Assembly: GCA_024762735.1 (NCBI GenBank)
Contig: JANTGU010000147.1
Coordinates: 1-6,107 of the forward strand
Source of the DNA: Bacteroidales bacterium
Lineage (GTDB): Bacteria > Bacteroidota > Bacteroidia > Bacteroidales > F082
Reading direction: 5' to 3'
Length of the DNA stretch: 6,107 bases
The translations under genes were made by a program, and so were the position numbers. Below are positions 1-6,107 of the stretch, in pieces (positions within the stretch are counted from its first letter, which is position 1; every line of letters begins with the position of its first letter). Under the pieces are notes generated by a model. It saw only the letters and a list, made by a program, of their open reading frames with translations. It was not told the origin of the DNA and searched no databases.

Positions 1-1
1 T

Positions 2-3000
2 AGCTGGCTGGAGGAGCATCCGGGTGAGCTGGCCAAATTGAGCTCCATGGTAAAGGTGGTGGAAGTTAACCAGGCCACCCTAAAACTGCATCAGGCGGAA
101 AATAAAAATGATTTGTTGGGTCATCTTGATAAAATTTTTACTGACCGGTCGTGGCTCACCTATAAGGAGGAGATGGTGGCTTTGTTTGATGGTCAAACAG
201 AATTTGAAATGGAAGGGGAGGTCAAAACGCTTCATGGCGAAAAAAGAGAAATCTTCTTAAGCTTTAAAGTATATACTGCCTTCTCTGACTGGTCGCGGGT
301 GTTGCTGGCTACCCTGGATATCACGCGGCAAAAGGAGATGGATCAACTGTTACGCGATAGCGAGCAGAAGTATCGTAACATCGTGGAATCGACTACTGAT
401 ATTATTTTCCAAATTGACCGAAAAGGAAAGTTTTTGTTTGCCAGCGAACATGCCTACGAAATACTGGGTTATACCGAAGAGGAAGCAATAGGTAAGTCTT
501 TTAAAAAGTTTGTGCCGCTCAAGGAGATTCCAAAATACCTGTCGGCTTTGGCAAAAGTATTGGCAGGCAAAGAGATCAGGAATTTTACATCTTATGTTTA
601 CCACAAGGACGGGCATGTGATACCCATCGAAATTACAGGAAAGTTAGTAGTGATTGATGGTGAAAAGGTGGGGCAGGGCAGCGTGCGCGATATCAGCGAA
701 CGCCTAAAAAATGAGCAAATACTGCGCGAAAGCGAAGAAAAGTTTCAAACAGCCTTCCATACCAATCCCGATGCCATGGTGATCAGCCGGTTGAGTGATG
801 GAGTGCATATTGATGTAAACGAGGGGTTCGTAAAAATGACCGGTTATAAAAAGAAAGAATTCCTGGGTAAGTCGTTCAACGATATTAGCCTGTGGGAAGA
901 TGTAAAGGACCACGATCGTCTTTTGGATTTATTAAATAAAGAAGGGGTTGTCAGAAATATGGAAGCCAGGTTTGTCAGAAAAGATGGAAGTGTGTTTGAC
1001 GGGCTTATTTCTGATACTGTTTTTATGTTACAAGGTATTCCTCACACATTAACGGTAGTGCGCGATATTACCGAGCGCAAGCAGGCCGAAAAGGCGCTGC
1101 GCGAAAGCAATGCCTTTAGCGAGGCCCTGCTCAACACCTCTCCCGACCTTATTTATATTTATGATATCGCTGACCGAAAGAATGTTTATAGCAATTTGAG
1201 GGTATCCAAAATATTGGGCTATAGCCAGGAGGAGGTAAAACAAATGGGAGATCATTTACTGTCCGATTTGATGCATCCCGACGATTTTAAAAAGTATCTC
1301 AATACGATTTACCCCCGTTATCAAACGGCTAAGGATGGCGAACAGATATACAACGAGTACCGTATGAGGCATAAAGACGGGGATTGGCGCTGGCTTAACT
1401 CCCGCGAAATAGTTTTTAACCGGCTTGACGACGGCAGCCCATGGCAGATACTTGGAATTTCGAGCGATATCACGGAAAGAAAGCAAACAGAAGTGGCCTT
1501 GAAGGAAAGCGAAACCCGCTACCGCTACTTTGTAGAACAAACCGGCGAAGGGTTTTACCGTTTTGATGCTTTAAAACCTATTCCTGTTAACCTCCCGGTA
1601 TCGGATCAGATTCAGTTGATGTACAAACAAATGGTTATCGCCGAATGCAACGATGGGTTTGCACAAATGTATGGCTATAGCACTGCTGAGGAAGTAATAG
1701 GCTTGCCGTTTATTCATTTTCATCAAGCAGAAGATGAGCCGGAAAATTTGAACTCTTTGTCTCGTTTTATCGCTTCCAGTTATAAAGTGCTGGATGCCGA
1801 AACCAAAGAGTTGGATAAAAAGGGTAATGTTCATTATTTTCTCAACAATGCAGTGGGGATTGTCCAGGATGAAAAACTCATCGCCTTTTGGGGAACACAG
1901 CGTGATGTTACCGAGCGTAAGCTGGCCGGACAACAAATCCGGCAGGCCAACGCCCGCCTTAAAATGCTTCACGACCTCGATCAGGCAATTCTGAAAACCC
2001 TGTCGGTTGAAACCATTGCTCAGGCCACCTTAACATGGCTTAACCGGCTAAGCGGTGCAGCCCGTACCAGCATTGCCTTGTTCGATGAAAATAATAATAA
2101 AGCCACGGTCTATGCCGGAGGAATGCTCCAGGAAGAGATTGGCCATGCCCATCAGGTGGTGCTGGATACTTCCTTTTCGGATGTTGAAGCCATGAAAAAA
2201 GGGGAGCTTGTTAAAACACCCGATTTCAGCAAGGTAACGGATTTGGTTCCGCTGTTGCAGCGCTTTAAAAAAGAGGGGTTGTTTAGCTCGGTGAATATTC
2301 CTGTACTGGCTCACGGCATACTGTTGGGAAGCCTGAATTTTGCCTACAAAGTACCTGAAGGCTATACCGACGAAGAGCTGGAGCTGGGTAAAGAGGTGGC
2401 TGACTCGCTGGCCATTGCTATCGAGCAGGCAAATTTACATGCCAATCTAAAGCAACACGCCGAAGCGTTGGAGAAGAGCGTGATGGAGCTGACTTTTATC
2501 AACAATTTGTCCAATAAGCTGAACAAAACGGTCAGCCTGAATGATTTGGCCTCCAAAGTGGTAAACGATATTTCCGATGCGCTTCATGCTGATGTTACCC
2601 TTTTTTATGTGTTGAGGGGTGATACGCTGGATTTGGAAGCTTACAGGGATAAAACGTCTAAGTTTGAGCTTAAGGGTGAACGTCACCATGTGGCAGGAGA
2701 GTGTTTGTGTGGTAAAGCAGCCAGTACAGGCCAAAATATATTTTCGGAGGATATTAACAAAGATGTCAGGTGCACCCTTAATAATTGTAAAAATATGGGC
2801 CTTCGATCTTTTGCAGGCCTTCCCCTAAAAGTGGAAAATAAAATCCTCGGTGTTATTGGGTTAGGGTATTATGCCCCGACTAAATTCCATAATAAACCGT
2901 TGATGGAAACCCTGATGTTCGAAACATCAGCTCACCTGCAAAGTGTATTGTTGCTGGAGGATTTGAAAAAGCACGAGCGTGACCTTGAAGAAAAAGTAAC

Positions 3001-3694
3001 TGAACGTACCGCCCAGCTGGAGCACTCCAACAACGAACTTCGCTCCTTTGCACAGGTGGTGTCGCACGACCTGAAAGCGCCCCTGAGAGCCATTAGCCAA
3101 TTGAGTTTCTGGCTTTCGCAGGATTATGCTCATAAGGTGGATGAACAAGGCCAGGAAAATTTCAAAATGCTCATCGGCAGGGTACAGCGCCTCGATAACC
3201 TGATTGATGGTATTTTGCAATATTCAAGAGCAGGTAAAGTGCGTGAAAAAGAAAAAATTATCGACCTCCAGCAACTGGTGAGTGAGACCATAAGGCTGTT
3301 GAATGTCCCTGAGAATATTGAAATTATGGTGGAAAACAAATTGCCTAAATTCAAAGGTGACCCAACAAGACTGGGGCAGCTGTTTCAAAACCTGATTGAC
3401 AATGCCATCAAATATATGGACAAACCAAAAGGAGTTATAAAATTAGGATACACCCAAAAGGAGGGATTTTATGAGTTCTACGTTTCAGATAACGGGCCTG
3501 GCATTGAAGAAAAATACTATCAACGTATATTCCAGATTTTCCAACGGCTTGTATCACGCGATGAGATGGAAGGTACCGGCATCGGGCTGAGTTTGGTAAA
3601 ACGAATTGTCCAAATATATGGAGGTGATATTTGGCTTCAATCAAAGGTAGGAGAAGGAACCACTTTTTATTTTACTTTAGCAATTGGAAAATGA
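2..3694 (+). CDS. Multi-PAS/GAF sensor histidine kinase, 5'-partial
   Basis: Histidine autokinase with a large sensory N-terminus; it should phosphorylate itself on His and pass the phosphate to a response regulator. The frame is open from base 2, so the start lies upstream; 1230 residues are visible (numbered from base 2). Domains: PAS1 ~1-110 (incomplete), PAS2 ~124-233, PAS3 ~248-358, PAS4 ~373-492 (PAS_3 type, MHPDD and WRWLNSRE), PAS5 ~507-638, GAF1 ~655-812, GAF2 ~830-980, coiled coil ~986-1018, HisKA ~1012-1075, HATPase_c ~1115-1228. PAS domains end in DIT/DIS/DVTER-like motifs followed by helical linkers (KQAEKALRES type). The phosphoacceptor is H1022 in SHDLKAPLR. ATP-binding motifs are the N-box around N1134 (NLIDNAIKY), the G1 box DNGPG at D1163 and the G2 box GTGIGL at G1191. 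No membrane segment is visible, so this part is probably cytoplasmic. GAF2 carries four cysteines (901, 903, 924, 929). No receiver domain is fused, and a single-domain regulator follows downstream. The family assignment is secure; the signal sensed is unknown. Confidence 0.96.
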   Translation, partial: SWLEEHPGELAKLSSMVKVVEVNQATLKLHQAENKNDLLGHLDKIFTDRSWLTYKEEMVALFDGQTEFEMEGEVKTLHGEKREIFLSFKVYTAFSDWSRVLLATLDITRQKEMDQLLRDSEQKYRNIVESTTDIIFQIDRKGKFLFASEHAYEILGYTEEEAIGKSFKKFVPLKEIPKYLSALAKVLAGKEIRNFTSYVYHKDGHVIPIEITGKLVVIDGEKVGQGSVRDISERLKNEQILRESEEKFQTAFHTNPDAMVISRLSDGVHIDVNEGFVKMTGYKKKEFLGKSFNDISLWEDVKDHDRLLDLLNKEGVVRNMEARFVRKDGSVFDGLISDTVFMLQGIPHTLTVVRDITERKQAEKALRESNAFSEALLNTSPDLIYIYDIADRKNVYSNLRVSKILGYSQEEVKQMGDHLLSDLMHPDDFKKYLNTIYPRYQTAKDGEQIYNEYRMRHKDGDWRWLNSREIVFNRLDDGSPWQILGISSDITERKQTEVALKESETRYRYFVEQTGEGFYRFDALKPIPVNLPVSDQIQLMYKQMVIAECNDGFAQMYGYSTAEEVIGLPFIHFHQAEDEPENLNSLSRFIASSYKVLDAETKELDKKGNVHYFLNNAVGIVQDEKLIAFWGTQRDVTERKLAGQQIRQANARLKMLHDLDQAILKTLSVETIAQATLTWLNRLSGAARTSIALFDENNNKATVYAGGMLQEEIGHAHQVVLDTSFSDVEAMKKGELVKTPDFSKVTDLVPLLQRFKKEGLFSSVNIPVLAHGILLGSLNFAYKVPEGYTDEELELGKEVADSLAIAIEQANLHANLKQHAEALEKSVMELTFINNLSNKLNKTVSLNDLASKVVNDISDALHADVTLFYVLRGDTLDLEAYRDKTSKFELKGERHHVAGECLCGKAASTGQNIFSEDINKDVRCTLNNCKNMGLRSFAGLPLKVENKILGVIGLGYYAPTKFHNKPLMETLMFETSAHLQSVLLLEDLKKHERDLEEKVTERTAQLEHSNNELRSFAQVVSHDLKAPLRAISQLSFWLSQDYAHKVDEQGQENFKMLIGRVQRLDNLIDGILQYSRAGKVREKEKIIDLQQLVSETIRLLNVPENIEIMVENKLPKFKGDPTRLGQLFQNLIDNAIKYMDKPKGVIKLGYTQKEGFYEFYVSDNGPGIEEKYYQRIFQIFQRLVSRDEMEGTGIGLSLVKRIVQIYGGDIWLQSKVGEGTTFYFTLAIGK

Positions 3695-3738
3695 TGAGAA
3701 AACCCTCTAGCGTTCTTTGAAATAAAATGATGGCATGA

Positions 3739-3791
3739 GTAACCCTTGCGCCCCTTGCGGTAAAAAAACCGCGAAGCATGCAAAAATTAAC
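3739..3791. repeat. Imperfect palindrome with 9-bp tandem repeat in the intergenic gap
   Basis: Two near-identical 9-base units lie side by side, CCCTTGCGC (3743-3751) and CCCTTGCGG (3752-3760). They form the left arm of an inverted repeat: GCGGT (3757-3761) pairs with ACCGC (3768-3772) across a six-A loop, and the pairing continues imperfectly outward (CTT with AAG after one bulged G, TTGC with GCAA, GTAA with TTAAC). There is no T-run after the stem on the + strand, so it is not a standard intrinsic terminator. It resembles small dispersed palindromes that I recall from intergenic regions of Bacteroidota genomes, but only one copy is in view, so dispersal is inferred. It might stabilise or process mRNA between the kinase and the regulator. 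Confidence 0.55.
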
Positions 3792-3829
3792 CTTGTTGTG
3801 ACACAGTAAGCAGTTAACAACAATAAAAT

Positions 3830-3834
3830 GGAGG
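3830..3834 (+). promoter_or_regulatory. Shine-Dalgarno sequence of the response regulator gene
   Basis: GGAGG sits six bases before the ATG at 3841, an ideal spacing, in an otherwise A-rich leader. It fixes the start of the regulator. It contrasts with the following gene, whose ATG at 4278 has only A/T-rich sequence before it and no recognisable Shine-Dalgarno, so the regulator may be translated more strongly than the hybrid kinase. The latter point is inference. Confidence 0.75.
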
Positions 3835-3840
3835 AAAAAA

Positions 3841-4263
3841 ATGAGTAGTGAAATTTTAATTCTGTTGGTAGAAGACGACGTGGTGGACGTGATGACCATC
3901 CAACGCGCCTTTAAGGATATTAAAATTACCAACCCTGTGCAGGTGGCAGGCAACGGCATCGAAGCACTAGACTTCCTCCGTGACCCGCAAAATGTAAAAC
4001 CGGGTATAATCTTGCTGGACATTAATATGCCTAAAATGAATGGTATCGAGTTTTTAAGAGTGATCAAACAGGATGAAGTACTGAAACTCATTCCCGTGGT
4101 GGTCCTTACTACTTCCAAAACAGAACAAGATAAAATTGACAGCTTCGGCCTGGGCGTGGCCGGGTACATGATTAAACCTGTTGATTATATGCAATTTGTT
4201 GAGACGGTTAAAACCATAAACCTTTACTGGACCCTCAGCGAATTGCCTTTTGATGAGAAATAA
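3841..4263 (+). CDS. Single-domain response regulator, CheY-like, Rcp1 type
   Basis: Receiver-only protein of 140 residues that should accept phosphate from a histidine kinase on D60. The whole protein is one REC domain. Visible motifs are the acidic pocket E11-D12-D13, the phosphoacceptor D60 in LLDINMPKMNG, the switch Thr T90/T91 in VVVLTTS, and the conserved K112 in IKPVD. The VVVLTTS strand, the GYxIKPVD segment and the C-terminal YW are typical of the Rcp1 subgroup, whose members partner phytochrome-like and multi-PAS kinases (family knowledge). There is no DNA-binding or enzymatic output domain, so it acts by protein contact or as a phosphate shuttle. The start is supported by GGAGG six bases upstream and by the REC fold beginning at once. 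It lies 146 bases after the kinase and 14 bases before the hybrid kinase; it probably shares a transcript with the latter. The cognate kinase is most likely the upstream gene, by inference from synteny and type. The stop is TAA followed directly by a second TAA. Confidence 0.95.
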   Translation: MSSEILILLVEDDVVDVMTIQRAFKDIKITNPVQVAGNGIEALDFLRDPQNVKPGIILLDINMPKMNGIEFLRVIKQDEVLKLIPVVVLTTSKTEQDKIDSFGLGVAGYMIKPVDYMQFVETVKTINLYWTLSELPFDEK

Positions 4264-4277
4264 TAATACATGATAAT

Positions 4278-6107
4278 ATGAAACACTTATTGGTTATAGA
4301 AGATGATAAAGTCGATCAGATGGCTTTCGAGCGATTTGCCAAAACAGGCAAGTTTCCATTCAAGTACATGATTACAGACTCAATTGCTGAGGCTCAAAAA
4401 GCTTTAAAAAAGAAGAAATTCGATCTGGTGCTGTCCGATTACTTCCTTGGTGATGGCACAGCTTTTGAGTTGCTGGCGCTTAATCTGGATATCCCCCTGG
4501 TGGTGGTAACAGGAACCGGTAGCGAGGAAATTGCTGTGGATGCCTTAAAAAAAGGTGCCTACGACTATGTGATAAAGGATGTAGAAGGATACTACCTTAC
4601 CATGCTTCCTGTTACGCTCGAAAATGCACTGCATCGTTACCGTGCCGAAAAAGAGCTAAAGCAGTATTACAACAACCTGGAACAATTGGTTGAAAAGCGA
4701 ACCAAAGCGTTAAAAGAGGAGCTGGAAGCACGTAAAAAGGCGGAGCAGCAAATTATTAAACTCTCGACAGCAATTCAGCAAAGTCCTGCTATCGTTGCCA
4801 TTACTGATCTGGATGGAAACATTGAATACGTTAACCCTGCCTTTGAAGCTATTACCGGTTACCAAAGCGATGACGTACTCGGTCAGAACCCGCGCATACT
4901 GAAATCAGGCGAGCAGTCGGAGGAGTTTTATAAAGATTTATGGGAGACCATTACCGGTGGAGAAGCGTGGAGAGGGGAATTCCATAATAAAAAGAAAAAT
5001 GGTGACCTTTACTGGGATGCTGCCATTGTTTCGCCAATTTTTGACCAGGAGGGCAAGATCATCAATTTCGTGAAGATAGGAGAGGATGTGAGCAAGCGCA
5101 AGAAGGCTGAAGATGCCTTGAAAGCTGCCCTTGAAAAGGCACAGGAGAGTGACCGTCTAAAAACTGCTTTCCTTGCCAATATGAGCCATGAGATTCGTAC
5201 CCCCATGAATGGTATATTAGGTTTTACCCGCCTTTTGGAAGATGCCGACTTTTCGTTGGAAGAAAAATCAGAGTTTGTAAAAAATATATCACGAAGCAGC
5301 AAGCGACTGCTTGATACGGTAACCGACATCATCGATATCTCAAAAATAGAAGCAGGAGAAGTAAAGCTTTCCACCGGAAAAGTAGCTGTGAAGGGTTTAA
5401 TGGAAGAACTTTACGATTTTTACCAGCACGAAGCCAATAAAAAAGGCTTGTCCCTAAAGCTTGAATTGCCCGCACGGCTGCGTGATATTACGGTAACGAC
5501 GGATGAACAAAAGTTACATAGCATCTTGACCAATCTGATAAAAAATGCCATCAAGTTTACTTTGGAAGGTGAAATACGATTTGGCTTTAGTATCATAAAA
5601 GAGACTGAAAAACCAATAGTAAGATTTTTTGTTGAAGACACGGGTGTTGGTATACCGGAAGATCGGCAACAAGCAATTTTCGAGCGTTTTGTACAGGCCG
5701 ATATTGAAGATACAAGGGTGTTTGAAGGTTCCGGGCTTGGATTGGCGATTTCAAAAGCCTATGCCGAAATGCTGGGGGGAAGTATTAGCGTCCAATCGGA
5801 GGAGGGAAAGGGCTCTGTTTTTACCCTGGCAATCCCCTGCATTTCCGATGAACCGCTTCCGGGAAATTTGGATAATATCCCGGCTGAAAACAATCAAAAC
5901 AAAAAGCTTTCCGATTTGAAACTCCTGGTGGTTGAGGATGAAGATATTAGCATCTTATACCTCAAGGCCATACTTGGTAACACTTTTAAAAATATTGTTT
6001 TTATCAAAAACGGCGAAGATGCCATCGAATATTGCAGGCAACATCCCGAAACAGATATTATTCTGATGGATATTAAATTGCCCAAAATGAATGGCTATAA
6101 AGCAACC
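4278..6107 (+). CDS. Hybrid histidine kinase REC-PAS-HisKA-HATPase-REC, 3'-partial
   Basis: Hybrid sensor kinase, 610 codons visible and still open at the right edge. Domains: REC1 ~1-118 (E8-D9-D10, phosphoacceptor D54 in LSDYFLGDG, T78, K100 in VIKD); coiled coil ~120-162; PAS ~165-275 (NPAFEAITGY, NPRILKSG, WRGEF and KNGDLYW motifs); HisKA with H304 in MSHEIRTPMNG; HATPase_c with N423 in the N-box, D454 in DTGVGI and the G2 box GSGLGL at G484; linker rich in N, E and K ~520-545; REC2 from ~548 with E553-D554-E555 and D598 in LMDIKLPKMNG, cut after GYKAT. The switch residue and conserved Lys of REC2 lie beyond the window, and so would any HPt or output domain. The start at 4278 is firm because the REC fold begins at residue 3 (HLLVIEDD) and the only nearby upstream ATG (4270) hits a stop after three codons. 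No Shine-Dalgarno is visible. No membrane segments or signal peptide, hence cytoplasmic. REC1 suggests that its activity is controlled by phosphate from another kinase, plausibly the upstream one. Signal and output are unknown. Confidence 0.95.
   Translation, partial: MKHLLVIEDDKVDQMAFERFAKTGKFPFKYMITDSIAEAQKALKKKKFDLVLSDYFLGDGTAFELLALNLDIPLVVVTGTGSEEIAVDALKKGAYDYVIKDVEGYYLTMLPVTLENALHRYRAEKELKQYYNNLEQLVEKRTKALKEELEARKKAEQQIIKLSTAIQQSPAIVAITDLDGNIEYVNPAFEAITGYQSDDVLGQNPRILKSGEQSEEFYKDLWETITGGEAWRGEFHNKKKNGDLYWDAAIVSPIFDQEGKIINFVKIGEDVSKRKKAEDALKAALEKAQESDRLKTAFLANMSHEIRTPMNGILGFTRLLEDADFSLEEKSEFVKNISRSSKRLLDTVTDIIDISKIEAGEVKLSTGKVAVKGLMEELYDFYQHEANKKGLSLKLELPARLRDITVTTDEQKLHSILTNLIKNAIKFTLEGEIRFGFSIIKETEKPIVRFFVEDTGVGIPEDRQQAIFERFVQADIEDTRVFEGSGLGLAISKAYAEMLGGSISVQSEEGKGSVFTLAIPCISDEPLPGNLDNIPAENNQNKKLSDLKLLVVEDEDISILYLKAILGNTFKNIVFIKNGEDAIEYCRQHPETDIILMDIKLPKMNGYKAT

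Noticed and set aside
38..40. TTG as the start codon of the large kinase
   Set aside because: The frame is open to the window edge, the upstream codons fit a PAS N-terminus, and there is no ribosome binding site at a proper distance.
1958..2940. Phytochrome-type bilin-binding GAF in the large kinase
   Set aside because: No PHY domain follows, and the GAF sequences lack recognisable phytochrome signature motifs; only the kinase end and the Rcp1-like neighbour resemble phytochrome systems.
3757..3772. Intrinsic terminator after the large kinase
   Set aside because: The stem core is only five base pairs and no T-run follows on the + strand, so termination is not supported.
3788..3795. TAACCTTG as a Bacteroidota -7 promoter box (TAnnTTTG)
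   Set aside because: It has one mismatch and there is no TTG at the expected -33 distance, so I do not call a promoter.
3828..3848. Six-codon mini-ORF (MEEKNE) overlapping the regulator start, a possible coupling leader
   Set aside because: It contains the Shine-Dalgarno itself and has no ribosome binding site of its own; it is most simply a chance frame.
3672..4169. 165-codon open frame on the - strand across the gap and the regulator
   Set aside because: It lies opposite a clear receiver domain, its translation is low-complexity S/T/I/L-rich, and it has no recognisable domain; it is an antisense shadow.
5009..5374. 121-codon open frame on the - strand inside the hybrid kinase
   Set aside because: It runs antisense to the PAS end and the HisKA domain, with serine-rich composition and no motif; it is a shadow of the coding strand.
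5629..5919. 96-codon + strand frame inside the hybrid kinase
   Set aside because: It overlaps the HATPase motifs DTGVGI and GSGLGL in another frame and shows no domain of its own.

Overview
The window is one strand-consistent block of bacterial signal-transduction genes, all on the + strand: (1) the 3' part of a large multi-PAS/GAF sensor histidine kinase (from the left edge to 3694), (2) a single-domain CheY/Rcp1-type response regulator (3841-4263), and (3) the 5' part of a hybrid histidine kinase with architecture REC-PAS-HisKA-HATPase-REC (4278 to the right edge). Both outer genes are cut by the window: the first is already open at base 2 with no start in view, and the last is still open at base 6107. 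There are no RNA genes, insertion sequences or CRISPR arrays that I can support.

Organism: the protein style (very long PAS/GAF kinases, Rcp1-like regulator next to them), the moderate GC content, the A-rich region without a Shine-Dalgarno before the third gene, and a small palindromic CCTTGCG-type intergenic element all suggest a free-living member of the Bacteroidota. This is inference, not proof; no taxonomic marker gene is present.

Layout: bases 2-3694 encode, in order, five PAS domains (the first incomplete), two GAF domains, a HisKA dimerisation/phosphoacceptor domain and a HATPase_c domain. Bases 3695-3840 are a 146-base gap with a short tandem repeat and an imperfect palindrome, then a good ribosome binding site (GGAGG). 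The regulator follows, and after a 14-base gap the hybrid kinase starts, so at least genes 2 and 3 are very probably co-transcribed.

How they may work together: the first kinase has no receiver of its own and its C-terminal half resembles the kinases that pair with Rcp1-type regulators, so the adjacent single-domain regulator is the natural phosphoacceptor. The hybrid kinase has a receiver at each end and could receive phosphate or serve as a scaffold. None of the visible proteins has a DNA-binding or enzymatic output domain, so the final output lies outside the window or is protein-protein interaction. The most distinctive detail is a four-cysteine cluster in the second GAF domain of the first kinase, holding four of the only five cysteines in 1230 residues, which suggests a metal, Fe-S or redox sensor. 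The families are all known; I see no evidence for a wholly new kind of system.
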